Shown here piece by piece: positions 44,941 through 54,047 of a DNA stretch of 64,000 nt (positions are counted from its first letter, which is position 1; every line of letters starts with the position of its first letter). The stretch covers positions 1,116,001 through 1,180,000 of the forward strand of contig NZ_CP026721.1 in the NCBI RefSeq assembly GCF_004117075.1, given 5' to 3'. The position numbers and the translations under genes are program-made. Origin of the DNA: Fervidobacterium changbaicum. GTDB lineage: Bacteria; Thermotogota; Thermotogae; Thermotogales; Fervidobacteriaceae. The notes under the pieces are model-generated. The model saw only the letters and a program-made list of their open reading frames with translations. It was not told the DNA's origin and did not search any database.

Positions 44941-46206
44941 ATGTTTAGGAAAGTGCTGTTCGTACTTCTCTTGGTTTCGGTAATCATATCTTTCGGTGCC
45001 AAGATACAGATAACCATTTGGACGCATGAAGATCCTAACCGCACAAGGATAGAGGAAAAGTACATCAAAGAATTCATGAAAATGTATCCCAACGTCGAGG
45101 TAAAAAGAGTCACTTACCCATCAGATAAGATTCGAGACATCGTACTTACCGCTTTCGCTGCAGGAAAAGGTCCAACAATTTTTAACTTGGAGATCCAGTA
45201 CGCTTATCCGTATATTACCAACAGAAGAGTTGTACCCGTGGACTTAAACGCAATAGGTTTGAAAAGCTACGATGAGCTGAAGAAATTGTACGTAAAGGGT
45301 ACACTCGATGCAGTGACTTACGGAAATATGATTTACGGTCTACCTTTGGAGATAACAAACTGGGCACTTTTCATAAACAAGAAATATTTCAGAGAGGTCG
45401 GACTTGACCCTGAGAAAGATTATCCGAGAACTTGGGAAGATCTTATGAGAATAAGCGAAAAGCTTACTATCCGAGAAGGAAACATAATTAAAAGGCGAGG
45501 CTTCGACTTTAGGTATCCTTATTACCTAACTTTTTTCCTCCCGATGGTAGAACAGCTGGGAGGTGCTCTATTTGACAAGAAAGGAAACCCAGTGGTCATC
45601 AACGACCAAGCATGGATCAAAGTCTTAAACTTTATGAAAGAATGGGGACCAAATGGGAAGAACTTAGGTTCTCCAACATATCCTGCAGCACGAAAAGAAT
45701 TCAACAAGGACAACAACACCATAGCGATGTGTGAATCTGGACTGTACCAGATTCTTAGAATCAAAGAAGAAAATCCTAAATTTTACAACAGCAACGAGTG
45801 GATGGTAGTGAATTGGCCGATCTGGAAAGATGCGGTGAAAGATGTAAGATGCAATTACTATGGGCACTACTATATGGTAAACATGCAAGCTTCTCGCCCA
45901 GAACGTGAAATGGCTTGGAAACTGATATGGTACATGCTCAGCCACCCAGAAGAATATCTCACAGAGGTTGGGTTGATTCAACCAAGGCTCTCCTTAATGC
46001 AATCAGAAGTATTCAAAAAATTCCCGTACGCTAATGTGTTTCTTGAAGACCTGGAAAAATCGCATATGATACCGCTACATGAAAAAGATCCACAAATCGA
46101 ACAGTTACTTAAAGAAATGGTCGAGTCCGTGATGTTGAGTAACGTTTCACCCGAAACCGCGTTGAATACTTTCAAGAAAAAACTAGCACAACTTATGGAA
46201 GAATGA
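44941..46206 (+). CDS. Sugar ABC transporter substrate-binding protein
   Basis: A 421-residue family 1 extracellular solute-binding protein. A signal peptide covers residues 1-20 (MFRKVLFVLLLVSVIISFGA). The mature protein starts 'KIQITIWTHEDPNRTRIEEKYIKEFMKMYPNVEV' and includes 'AFAAGKGPTIFNLEIQYAYPYI' and 'IYGLPLEITNWALFINKKYFREVGLDPEKDYPRTWEDL'. The sugar is unknown. AAGGGGGTGATGGT precedes the ATG. An IS6-like element ends 24 bp upstream, so expression now depends on readthrough or an IS-borne promoter. Two permease genes follow. Confidence 0.9.
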   Translation: MFRKVLFVLLLVSVIISFGAKIQITIWTHEDPNRTRIEEKYIKEFMKMYPNVEVKRVTYPSDKIRDIVLTAFAAGKGPTIFNLEIQYAYPYITNRRVVPVDLNAIGLKSYDELKKLYVKGTLDAVTYGNMIYGLPLEITNWALFINKKYFREVGLDPEKDYPRTWEDLMRISEKLTIREGNIIKRRGFDFRYPYYLTFFLPMVEQLGGALFDKKGNPVVINDQAWIKVLNFMKEWGPNGKNLGSPTYPAARKEFNKDNNTIAMCESGLYQILRIKEENPKFYNSNEWMVVNWPIWKDAVKDVRCNYYGHYYMVNMQASRPEREMAWKLIWYMLSHPEEYLTEVGLIQPRLSLMQSEVFKKFPYANVFLEDLEKSHMIPLHEKDPQIEQLLKEMVESVMLSNVSPETALNTFKKKLAQLMEE

Positions 46207-46228
46207 GGTTTGTTCGTTAAAAAATTGT

Positions 46229-46251
46229 GCGGGGGCGTAGCCCCCGCTTTT
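46229..46251 (+). other. Intercistronic hairpin after the binding-protein gene
   Basis: A perfect 8-bp stem GCGGGGGC / GCCCCCGC with loop GTA and a short TTTT tail. It parallels the hairpin after the other binding-protein gene (33443-33465) and probably sets a higher level of binding protein than of permease. Confidence 0.65.
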
Positions 46252-46318
46252 GGTGAGATAACTTGAGCTATCTGATTAAAAACATAAGAACAGCTGTTAG
46301 CCCAAGGGGGAGTTTGCA

Positions 46319-47233
46319 TTGAAAGGAAATAAGAAGAGAAAGCTATCATTGGAGAAGAAGATTGGATTGTGGGGCATTATTTTTGTGATGCCTTCTATAG
46401 TACTGTTTTCCGTATTCAGTTTTTACCCCATTGCTTACGCCTTTGTCGTCAGCCTCTACAAGAAGGAACTTCTATCGCTTGAAGCACCTAAGTTTATCGG
46501 GCTAAGGAACTACATACGACTTTTACAATCGGAAAGTTTCTGGAATTCAGTTGTTGCAACACTGAAATTTTCAGTCGGGACGTTCATCCCGATGGTTGTT
46601 TTTAGTTTATTGCTCGCAACTTTTATTCTTGGAAGGAAAAGATTTCAAAAGCTTTTCCAAATGATGTACTATTCTCCAGCGATCATGCAGTCTGCCGTTG
46701 CTGCACTTGTATGGCTCATAATATTTGACCCAAGAAGTATAGCAAATCAATTTATGAATTTTATCCTTAGAACAAGGGGCGTGGATTATAAGTGGCTAGT
46801 AAATGAGAATATGCTGATTCTGTCGACAATAATTGTTTACTTTTGGAAGTACATTGGTTACTTTACAGTGCTATTTCTTGCAGGTTTGGCAAGCATACCC
46901 AAAGAAATTAACGAAGCAGCAAGAATCGATGGAGCCAGCAGATTCCAGAATTTTATTTATATCACTTTGCCACTTTTGAAACCTACAACAACCCTTGTAT
47001 CCATAACCGCAATGATCCAGTGCCTTAGAACGTTTAGTACACAATATCTATTTGTGCAGGCTGGTGCGAGCATAAAACCTATAGAAGTTATAACACTTAA
47101 CATTTACAATACTGCGATCAGGGATAGAAACATAGGTCGAGCAAGTGCTATGAGCGTTCTTTTGTTTCTTGTAATAATGATTCTAACAGTTATTCAACTG
47201 AAAATATCGAGATCTGAAGAAACTTACTACTGA
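46319..47233 (+). CDS. Sugar ABC transporter permease (MalF type)
   Basis: A 304-residue CUT1 permease with six helices, TM1 near residues 17-40. The EAA loop is 'EINEAARIDGASRFQNFIYITLPLLKP'. Unlike the permease at 32247, the segment between TM1 and 'FIGLRNYIRLL' is short and ordinary. The start is TTG at 46319 with AAGGGGGAGTTTGCA upstream. It forms the channel with the next gene. No ATPase is encoded nearby. Confidence 0.92.
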   Translation: MKGNKKRKLSLEKKIGLWGIIFVMPSIVLFSVFSFYPIAYAFVVSLYKKELLSLEAPKFIGLRNYIRLLQSESFWNSVVATLKFSVGTFIPMVVFSLLLATFILGRKRFQKLFQMMYYSPAIMQSAVAALVWLIIFDPRSIANQFMNFILRTRGVDYKWLVNENMLILSTIIVYFWKYIGYFTVLFLAGLASIPKEINEAARIDGASRFQNFIYITLPLLKPTTTLVSITAMIQCLRTFSTQYLFVQAGASIKPIEVITLNIYNTAIRDRNIGRASAMSVLLFLVIMILTVIQLKISRSEETYY

Positions 47234-47267
47234 CCGTAGGAAATTAGCAAGAACTGGAGGTAATAGA

Positions 47268-48137
47268 ATGCGCCGTGTTGATACTAAGAATACTTTCTCA
47301 AAGCTTCTATCTTTGGTTATCGATGTAGCAATCTGGTTTTTCTTAATTGGTTTTGCTGTATTCGTCCTAATACCTGTGGTCTTTATGTTTACCGCATCAC
47401 TTATGCCTGCGAGAGATATAATGAGTATTCCATATCCGTGGATCCCGCGCACTCTACACATCCAGAACTTCTGGCAAGCAATAAAAGGGAACGACGGTAA
47501 GTTCCTCTTTCCGCGCAGCATATTAAACAGCCTTATTGTAGCTTCCCTCACAACTTTGGGAACAGTTCTTCTGTCGGCTTTGACAGCATTCGGATTGGCA
47601 AAGTACAAGTTCAGAGCAAGGAATGTAATTTTCTTGATCATATTGAGCACTATGATGATACCATTCGAAGCAATAATGATTCCGTTATATCTGCTCATTG
47701 TGAACATAGGCTGGCAGGACACGTATACTGGTTTAATTATTCCTTTAATTGCAAGTGCCTTTGGTATATTCATCATGAGGCAATTTTTTATAACATTTCC
47801 AGACGAGCTAATAGACTCAGCCAGGATAGACGGCGCAAATGAATTCATGATTTTCTGGAAAATCGCATTGCCAAATAGTAAACCAGCCATCGCCGCACTT
47901 TCTGTTCTAACTTTCAGAGCTCAATGGGATAACTTAATCTGGCCTTTATTGGTTGTTCAAAGCCCTGAGAAGAAAACAATCCCATTATATATCTCTCAAT
48001 TTGCCTCGGAAAAGTATACGAACGAGGGTGCATTAATGGCAGCAGCGGTAATTGCCAGCATACCGATGATAATTATTTTCCTTTCTTTCACAAAGTACTT
48101 CATAACCGGAGCCGAGCTATTTACGGGCAGGAAATAG
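47268..48137 (+). CDS. Sugar ABC transporter permease (MalG type)
   Basis: A 289-residue CUT1 permease with six helices and the EAA loop 'ELIDSARIDGANEFMIFWKIALPNSKPAIAALSVLTF'. It pairs with the MalF-type permease 34 bp upstream. ACTGGAGGTAATAGA precedes the ATG. It is the last gene of the transporter operon and converges with the DUF2520 gene 23 bp away; no clear terminator is visible between them. Confidence 0.92.
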   Translation: MRRVDTKNTFSKLLSLVIDVAIWFFLIGFAVFVLIPVVFMFTASLMPARDIMSIPYPWIPRTLHIQNFWQAIKGNDGKFLFPRSILNSLIVASLTTLGTVLLSALTAFGLAKYKFRARNVIFLIILSTMMIPFEAIMIPLYLLIVNIGWQDTYTGLIIPLIASAFGIFIMRQFFITFPDELIDSARIDGANEFMIFWKIALPNSKPAIAALSVLTFRAQWDNLIWPLLVVQSPEKKTIPLYISQFASEKYTNEGALMAAAVIASIPMIIIFLSFTKYFITGAELFTGRK

Positions 48138-48160
48138 AATAGTATGGATAGAACGGGGCT

Positions 48161-48976
48161 TCATTGTTCATTAATTTCTCTTAGTATTTCAACCATAATC
48201 TCGTAAAGTGTTTTGTACTCGGGAAACTTTGCGTTGAATATTTTCCGCTCGCTTTCGACAACTTCCCAATCACCACGTTTTATAGGTCCTGTAAGTGCGT
48301 CTTTTAGTTGCTTAGACCCTATGTTTTGACTAACGCTTTCAAGTAATTTCGAAATGACTTTTCTTGATAATTCTTCTGAGAAACCGATATCCATGTAAAG
48401 TCTTTGCGATAGGTAAGCTAATGCAACGGGGAAATTACTCGCAATAACCGCTGCCAGATGATATTCTGCCTTTTTCTCTTTAGGTATTACGACGTATTTA
48501 GCACCAATGAGCTCCACCAAGCATTTCGCTATCTGTAGCCCTTTCTCAGCTCCTTCAATGCCGAAAACTACATCGTTGAATTTTTGCCATTCATTTGCGA
48601 CAGCACAATTCGGATGCATAGAAGCAGGGGACCAATCCTGTGGCAGTATATCTGAAGGTAGGAAACCGCTGAAATGTATTGCTATTACATCGCTTCCGAC
48701 TTTCCCCTGAAGCATTTTTGGAATATCTGCCAGGACTGAATCACCCACACCTATCAGCAACACTCCATTAAGCAGAAAGTCGTCATCGTACGTTTTGGCT
48801 TCGGCACTTATCTCTTTGGCCAAACTTTCGGCTTTTCTTTTATCCCGCGATATAACGTATCCGAATTTAACTTTCCCTGAGAGGTTTCTTGTTAGTGAAG
48901 ATGAAACCCGCCCAACTCCTATCACATTTACGACGATATTGGATAGAGCCGAAATACCTTCCCCAACAAGATGCAT
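48161..48976 (-). CDS. Rossmann-fold DUF2520 protein
   Basis: A 271-residue protein with an N-terminal NAD(P)-binding Rossmann domain ('VVNVIGVGRVSSSLTRNL') and a C-terminal DUF2520 helical domain with the family landmarks 'SMHPNCAVANEWQKFNDVVFGIEG', 'EYHLAAVIASNFPVALAYL' and 'ALTGPIKRGDWEVVE'. The fold resembles ketopantoate reductase or 6-phosphogluconate dehydrogenase types, but no reaction is established. It follows meaB by 2 bp, so it belongs to the methylmalonyl-CoA mutase operon; a link to that pathway is possible but unproven. Confidence 0.85.
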   Translation of the reverse strand: MHLVGEGISALSNIVVNVIGVGRVSSSLTRNLSGKVKFGYVISRDKRKAESLAKEISAEAKTYDDDFLLNGVLLIGVGDSVLADIPKMLQGKVGSDVIAIHFSGFLPSDILPQDWSPASMHPNCAVANEWQKFNDVVFGIEGAEKGLQIAKCLVELIGAKYVVIPKEKKAEYHLAAVIASNFPVALAYLSQRLYMDIGFSEELSRKVISKLLESVSQNIGSKQLKDALTGPIKRGDWEVVESERKIFNAKFPEYKTLYEIMVEILREINEQ

Positions 48977-48978
48977 TC

Positions 48979-49947
48979 TCAGGACTTCCCTTCATTTTGC
49001 GTTCGATTTAGACAAAATTGTTCAACAACATCTTTAACGAGTTCGGAAACCTGCGTTGAATCTGCTAAATCACGTTTCGATAAAATTTCCGCAATACTTT
49101 TGTTTATAATCACCTCCGCATGCTTTTTAATCCGTCTCTTAGCCCTTTCTTTTATCTCACCTGTTTCGTTTAGCTTCACTTTGTGATTCTCTATCTCTTT
49201 GTAGAGCTCTTCGATACCTTTTCCGGAAGTAGCAACAGTTAACACTATTGGTTTTGAGGATTCTGAAAACTGAAGAACCATTTCGAGGTTGACTTTGAGT
49301 ATGTGCGCACCTTCCAGGTCGGATTTGTTGATTACGAAGATGTCTGCTATTTCCATAATTCCCGCTTTCATGAGCTGGATTTCATCTCCAGCAGCTGGTG
49401 ATAGCACCAAAACAACAGTGTCAGCAACGTAGGCTATGTCCACTTCACTCTGCCCAGCCCCTACGGTCTCAATGATAACGTAGTCGAAACCGTAAAGTTT
49501 GTAGAGTGTGATCACTCCAAAGACCGAATCGTTTAATCCCCCGACATTCCCTCTACTACCCATGCTTCTGATGAAAACGTTGTCGTCTGTGAAGTGCCTT
49601 TTCATCCTTATGCGATCACCAAGTAAAGCGCCCCCTGTGAAGGGACTCGAAGGATCAACAGCTATTATTCCTACTTTCTTACCATTTGCTCTTAGTTTTA
49701 CAACATAGGCATCGGTCAGCGTACTTTTTCCTGCACCAGGGCTACCAGTGAAACCTACGATATGAGAGCTGTTTTCTGCAAGTACGTCTTTGTACCTTTC
49801 TTCAACATTAAAAACAAGCTCTGGATTGTTTTCAATAAGTGTAATAGCCCTTGCAAGAGCCAGCTGGTCTTTTACAATTATTTTGTCACAGAGTGACAAA
49901 AGTTTTTGAATTTCGTTTTCTAAAGAACTTGCCGCTTTGTTTACCAT
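48979..49947 (-). CDS. meaB: Methylmalonyl-CoA mutase-associated GTPase MeaB
   Basis: MeaB protects methylmalonyl-CoA mutase and gates loading of adenosylcobalamin. This 322-residue G3E-type GTPase has the P-loop 'GFTGSPGAGKSTLTDAY', the switch region 'VDPSSPFTGGALLGDRIRM', 'DYVIIETVGAGQSEVDIAYVADTVVLVLSPAAGDEIQLMKAGIMEIADIFVINKSD' with Walker B and the NKSD guanine motif, and a C-terminal dimerisation arm. It lies 3 bp after the B12-binding subunit gene, which confirms its role. Confidence 0.95.
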   Translation of the reverse strand: MVNKAASSLENEIQKLLSLCDKIIVKDQLALARAITLIENNPELVFNVEERYKDVLAENSSHIVGFTGSPGAGKSTLTDAYVVKLRANGKKVGIIAVDPSSPFTGGALLGDRIRMKRHFTDDNVFIRSMGSRGNVGGLNDSVFGVITLYKLYGFDYVIIETVGAGQSEVDIAYVADTVVLVLSPAAGDEIQLMKAGIMEIADIFVINKSDLEGAHILKVNLEMVLQFSESSKPIVLTVATSGKGIEELYKEIENHKVKLNETGEIKERAKRRIKKHAEVIINKSIAEILSKRDLADSTQVSELVKDVVEQFCLNRTQNEGKS

Positions 49948-49950
49948 CTA

Positions 49951-50352
49951 TCAAGCTACCCCTTGCCCAACAACCTCTTGAACTTTCTTTACGATTTCCG
50001 ATATAGGAGTCCCGGGCCCGAAAACAGCTGCAATGCCCATTTTTAATAGTTGTTCTGCATCATCGGGAGGGATGATTCCACCGACAAAGACAGGAACGTG
50101 GAAGTTGTACTGGTCCATCAACTCAAGCACTTTTTTGCATATACTCAAATGCGCACCGGATAAGATGGACAGGCCAATTACGTCCACGTCTTCTTGCATT
50201 GCTGCTTTGACTATTTCTTCGGGTGTTTGCCTCAGGCCAGTGTAAATCACTTCCATTCCAGCGTCCCTCAGACCTCTTGCAACAACCTTCGCACCTCTGT
50301 CGTGCCCATCAAGACCAGGTTTTGCTATCAAAACTCGAATTTTCTTTTCCAT
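49951..50352 (-). CDS. Methylmalonyl-CoA mutase, B12-binding small subunit
   Basis: A 133-residue stand-alone cobalamin-binding domain. The motif DGHDRG (DxHxxG, His axial ligand) lies near residue 18 in '[43 protein letters not shown]', followed by '[12 protein letters not shown]' and '[28 protein letters not shown]'. The catalytic TIM-barrel subunit must be encoded elsewhere, as is common for split archaeal-type mutases. The enzyme interconverts succinyl-CoA and methylmalonyl-CoA. I start at ATG 50352 (AAAGGGGGAGTCGGGAT upstream); the frame from 50376 is longer without support. Confidence 0.93.
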   Translation of the reverse strand: MEKKIRVLIAKPGLDGHDRGAKVVARGLRDAGMEVIYTGLRQTPEEIVKAAMQEDVDVIGLSILSGAHLSICKKVLELMDQYNFHVPVFVGGIIPPDDAEQLLKMGIAAVFGPGTPISEIVKKVQEVVGQGVA

Positions 50353-50408
50353 ATCCCGACTCCCCCTTTCTTTCAAAGTTCACGTTTTTCCAAATATCTC
50401 TTGTTTCT

Positions 50409-50436
50409 ATTTTAGCACGAAATAAGACCTTTTCAA
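50409..50436 (-). promoter_or_regulatory. Promoter of the mutase subunit-meaB operon
   Basis: On the minus strand TTGAAA (50431-50436), 16 bp, TAAAAT (50409-50414), about 60 bp upstream of the mutase subunit start. Confidence 0.6.
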
Positions 50437-50807
50437 ACGTTGATATAATCGGCACAAGATGTTTTTGAAATGAAGGTGTACGAAAACTTTGCTTAGCTCC
50501 ATTTTCTTCAAGATTTAACAGTGCTGCGATCGGATAATTTAAGGAGCAAACCTTCGGCGTTCTATGGTTATTTAACAGTCCTAATGCCAACACGAGTGAA
50601 TTCATTACTGTATAACTGTAATGTTATGGAAAATTAATCAATGTAATGTTTGAACTTAAGAGAGCGGAAGTATAATAATAGCAACAAGTTTGAACATTGT
50701 TTGAGTTCTTCAGTAAAACTAATAATTTCATTCATAATTTTCTCTTTAATTCCACTTCATGCAACTATTTCATCAATACATCGTGTTTTTCAGGGGAGTG
50801 GTTGGAT
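50437..50807 (+). promoter_or_regulatory. Leader and promoter region of the surface-system locus
   Basis: About 370 bp without a credible gene. A rightward promoter candidate is TTGAAC (50650-50655) with TATAAT at 50671-50676 (short 15-bp spacer) or AATAAT three bases on (18 bp). TAATGT-type repeats (for example AATGTAATGTTTGAAC near 50640, GTAATGTTATGG near 50613) are frequent but not regular. The open frame extends left to 50697 but that part has no ribosome site and reads like leader. Confidence 0.4.
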
Positions 50808-51566
50808 TTGATTCATTTTTTGGGAGATTTTTTTGTCGATGAAGTTCCAAATTGTAAACTTTCTAAGAGTGAACTCGTCACACTCGTTTATCTTATAACT
50901 AAGAAGAGTGCCTATTTGACAGAGATTGTTAACATCCTTGGAACAGCAAATTTGTATGATGAGTCCTATGCACGCAAGATATTAAAGAAACTTCCAGAAA
51001 AACTGGGTAATCAAGTTCGAATACTTAGTAGTGGGAGGTCAAAGGTTAAGATTGAACTTTCGACCGATGCTGACTTTGAAATCATTGAAAACACTATCGA
51101 AGCAATCCATGATGGAAGGTTAGATTACCAAAAAGGTGTTATGGAAATTGTTGAACTTTACAAAGGAGACCTTCTACCATTCTTAGACAACCCTTGGATT
51201 GTTTCGTATAGGAATCTGCTAAAATCTCTTGTTTTTCCAGTACTTTCAAAATCTTACGCTGATCCGGATACGCCAAGTCATATAAAGATTAGACTTTTAA
51301 AGATTCTCCCAGAACTTTACTCATCAACCATTAATATTGAGCTTTTCAAACTGATTTCAGAAAAATTCGAAGTCTCCTTGGCCAGTACCGTTTTTGATCT
51401 TTCAGATGGTTTGACGGCTGTGAAGTTGAGAATTAAAGAACCGGAGACCCTTCGACAAATACTGGATAATGTCAAGAAAGCTTCCTTACTTGGTGACACC
51501 GAACTTCTTCTTCTCGTCGATTCAGAGGTGGCTAAAGAATTTCTTTCAATACAAAGAACTAAATAA
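50808..51566 (+). CDS. SARP/BTAD-like regulator, divergent
   Basis: A 252-residue protein resembling a degenerate SARP-type regulator. The N-terminal third looks like a winged helix ('KLSKSELVTLVYLITKKSAYLTEIVNIL...YARKILKKLPEKLGNQVRIL'). A BTAD-like helical segment follows ('IIENTIEAIHDGRLDYQKGVMEIVELYKGDLLPFLDNPWIVSYRNLLKSLV'), with the typical 'YKGDLL...W...RNLL' spacing. The TTG start at 50808 has AGGGGAG nine bases upstream; the longer frame to 50697 lacks a site. It sits 29 bp before a second, clearer SARP-like gene. The role is inferred from fold resemblance only. Confidence 0.6.
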   Translation: MIHFLGDFFVDEVPNCKLSKSELVTLVYLITKKSAYLTEIVNILGTANLYDESYARKILKKLPEKLGNQVRILSSGRSKVKIELSTDADFEIIENTIEAIHDGRLDYQKGVMEIVELYKGDLLPFLDNPWIVSYRNLLKSLVFPVLSKSYADPDTPSHIKIRLLKILPELYSSTINIELFKLISEKFEVSLASTVFDLSDGLTAVKLRIKEPETLRQILDNVKKASLLGDTELLLLVDSEVAKEFLSIQRTK

Positions 51567-51595
51567 CCAAAAAGACTATCGTACGAGGTGAGAAC

Positions 51596-52381
51596 GTGAT
51601 CTACATTAAATTTTTTGGTGATTGGAAGGTCTATAAGGATGGTAACGAGTTCAACAGTTTTAAATCGAAAAAAGCTCTGAAGTTGCTCTTTTATCTTCTG
51701 CTCTCATCAAGAAGTAAAGTTTCCATCGAAGAATTAATTAGAACTTTTTGGTCTGGATACTCCTCTGAGTACGCACGGAAAAACTTAAATACACAGCTGT
51801 ACTACATAAGAAGAGATTTAGGCATTCCGTATAAATACTTGAGAAACGAAAGAGACTTTGTGTTTATTGATCACTCCTATTTTCAAAGCGATTACAGTGA
51901 TTTTATTAAAGCTATTGAAAATGCTGATACCAGGAAGGCTTCGGAAGTTTACTCGGGAATATTGCTTGATGGTCTTGAAGATGATTGGATAAGAAAACAT
52001 AGAATCAAATGTCAAAAACTTTACGAAGAGCTGCTGAAGATGAGTTCAGAGTCTCGAACCGAGGGCTATAAAGGTGTTTCTGAACTTATAGCAAAAGCCA
52101 AGGTCTTGATCGAGCATCAAAAGATCACACGTGAGAAATACTTTATCCCTGTTGAACTTCCAAAAATGGAATGTTGTAAAGAAATAAGGGTAAGAAAAGG
52201 GGACATAATTTTCGATTTGAGTGACAAACTTTTGATAATACTTGAGCGAGGAGTAAAGAGTTTTGATGATACAGTACGCGGTTTTGCCAAGAGGTTGGGA
52301 ATAGACCTAAGTGAGATCAATATTTTAACTGAGGAGGACGTTCTAAACATTCTTAGTTCTTTCAATTCCAAAACTGCTTAG
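51596..52381 (+). CDS. SARP/BTAD-like transcriptional regulator
   Basis: A 261-residue protein whose N-terminal domain matches an OmpR-type winged helix as found in SARP regulators: 'IKFFGDWKVYKDGNEFNSFKSKKALKLLFYLLLSSRSKVSIEELIRTFWSGYSSEYARKNLNTQLYYIRRDLG'. A BTAD region follows ('DYSDFIKAIENADTRKASEVYSGILLDGLEDDWIRKHRIKCQKLYEELLKMS'). The C-terminal 100 residues are unassigned. SARP proteins usually activate neighbouring biosynthetic or secretion genes, so it is a good candidate activator of the downstream exported-protein genes. GTG start at 51596, preceded by CGAGGTGAGAAC. Confidence 0.75.
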   Translation: MIYIKFFGDWKVYKDGNEFNSFKSKKALKLLFYLLLSSRSKVSIEELIRTFWSGYSSEYARKNLNTQLYYIRRDLGIPYKYLRNERDFVFIDHSYFQSDYSDFIKAIENADTRKASEVYSGILLDGLEDDWIRKHRIKCQKLYEELLKMSSESRTEGYKGVSELIAKAKVLIEHQKITREKYFIPVELPKMECCKEIRVRKGDIIFDLSDKLLIILERGVKSFDDTVRGFAKRLGIDLSEINILTEEDVLNILSSFNSKTA

Positions 52382-52417
52382 AATAAGTTCAAAGTACTAG
52401 TAAAAGGGGAGAAGTTG

Positions 52418-53791
52418 ATGATGAGAAAACTTATCTTAGTCTTTTCATTTTACGTTGTGCTACTAATTACAAGTGGATTCTCTCTGGAAATATCTCCCAG
52501 TTTGATATACCAAATAGACACTGCAAAATATCAATTCACATACGAGTTTTATGTGAAAAATGATATTCCTATCGATTCGCGAATAACCATTGAAATAATA
52601 GACTTTATAACAGACGGCAGAAGTTATTCATTCGACGACCCTGATTACAAGTACAGTCTTAAAAAGTACGTTCGTGTTGCGGATGCGTCTCTAAATTTGT
52701 CGGTTAATGAACAGAAACCTATTAAGGTAGTGTTCGACGTTCCTCAGAATTTTCCAGGCGCGGTCGGAATTTTCGCTTTGAAGATAACGCAAGAAAGTTC
52801 TTCTAGTGGAAAGGTCCAGCTAAGATTAAATTACATAGTACCGTTTTTTGTTAGGTTTACTAACGTGCCTGTTTACCAGTCTGTGGCAATTAAAAATATA
52901 TCTGTCAAAGATCTCCTGAATGAACCAGATGAAAAATATGGTGACTACGGTTCACTGATAACTCTCGAAATTGAAAATACCGGAAATATTGCGTTTATCC
53001 CGAAAGGGAACATGCAGATTTCCTCTAAGGTCTTAAGAACGATCATCACAGAGGTTCCTATTGATTCCTTTGACCTTGTTGTTTTCCCAGAAAGAAGAAC
53101 TTTCTATTCTGTATACATACCATACAGTTTACCTTCTGGGAGTATTGATGTGTTGCTAACGGGCAAGTCTTACGGACAAGAGTTTAGCATTAGCGCTTCG
53201 AAAGAGCTAAACACGAGCAATTCATTGTTAATTATCCAGAGCCAACCAATGATTATCCTTTTTACGGAAGGCACAAAAAATACTACACAGAATCTCGTTC
53301 TAAAAAATCTTTCTCCTCATAAAGAGACATTGCAATCAAGTCTCTCAGAAAACATATTCTCGTTCCTACCAAAAAAAGTCACACTTTATCCGTATAGAGA
53401 TGTTAGTATCAATATCAAAAGTAACATTAAGGATTTCAACTTCACTGGTGACAAGATATATTTAGTAGAATTCTCTGCAGAGTCTGGACGAAATATCTAT
53501 AATGTTTCCCCAAGTTATGTTGTATTACGCGGAAAAGTTATAAATCCGTCACTAAATGCTACAGTTAGCTCTTCGCAAGCAAGTTCCGTATTAATCGTCC
53601 AAAACACTGGAGATTGTATTTTAGAATTCAATGTGGTTTATAACAACCAAATGCTCAACGAAAAACCTTTGGTAATATTCCCTAGCCAAGTCATAAATTT
53701 AGACTTTGGAAGAGTTATAAGAACAAGCATATTAAAAATAGAATATTCCGCATATGGTGAGCAGAAAAAATACATCTACGATGGTTTTTAA
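52418..53791 (+). CDS. Secreted beta-sandwich protein with pilus-chaperone-like N-terminus
   Basis: A 457-residue exported protein with a signal peptide at residues 1-24 (cleavage near GFSLE). The first 150 residues resemble PapD-like periplasmic chaperones in strand pattern: 'ISPSLIYQID', 'FYVKNDIPIDSRITIEIIDF', a long strand region, then 'PGAVGIFALKITQES...LRLNYIVPFFVRF'. The rest looks like further Ig-like beta-sandwiches ('LENTGN', 'LVLKNLSPHKETLQ', 'LIVQNTGDCILEFNV'). The similarity is weak and the protein is twice the usual chaperone length, so the role is inference. ATG 52418 has AGGGGAGAAGTTG upstream. Confidence 0.6.
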   Translation: MMRKLILVFSFYVVLLITSGFSLEISPSLIYQIDTAKYQFTYEFYVKNDIPIDSRITIEIIDFITDGRSYSFDDPDYKYSLKKYVRVADASLNLSVNEQKPIKVVFDVPQNFPGAVGIFALKITQESSSSGKVQLRLNYIVPFFVRFTNVPVYQSVAIKNISVKDLLNEPDEKYGDYGSLITLEIENTGNIAFIPKGNMQISSKVLRTIITEVPIDSFDLVVFPERRTFYSVYIPYSLPSGSIDVLLTGKSYGQEFSISASKELNTSNSLLIIQSQPMIILFTEGTKNTTQNLVLKNLSPHKETLQSSLSENIFSFLPKKVTLYPYRDVSINIKSNIKDFNFTGDKIYLVEFSAESGRNIYNVSPSYVVLRGKVINPSLNATVSSSQASSVLIVQNTGDCILEFNVVYNNQMLNEKPLVIFPSQVINLDFGRVIRTSILKIEYSAYGEQKKYIYDGF

Positions 53792-54047
53792 TTTATTTTG
53801 ATCGAGATTGTTAATTTGTAGCGGTATAACATATAAGCTTACTTAACATTGTTATTGTTATGCTTCAAAAGGTTTCACGCTACACAAATGTATTTTGGTA
53901 AGTTCTCCATGTTTTCGTTAACACTTAGACCGTTGAAATCCTTTGAACATCAAAAAATTTGGTGGGGATGTTTTGAACTTTAGAAAATGATATGATTTTT
54001 GGATATTTTTATTTCAAAAGTATTCTTGATTCTTTGGGGGGTAAAAA
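53792..54047 (+). other. Intergenic region before the secretin-like gene
   Basis: About 255 bp, very AT-rich, with no gene. It may hold a separate promoter for the secretin-like gene (TTGAAC near 53972 and TATGAT near 53990, but the spacing is too short to be convincing). GGGGGGTAAAAA directly precedes the ATG at 54048. No terminator is evident. Confidence 0.4.
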
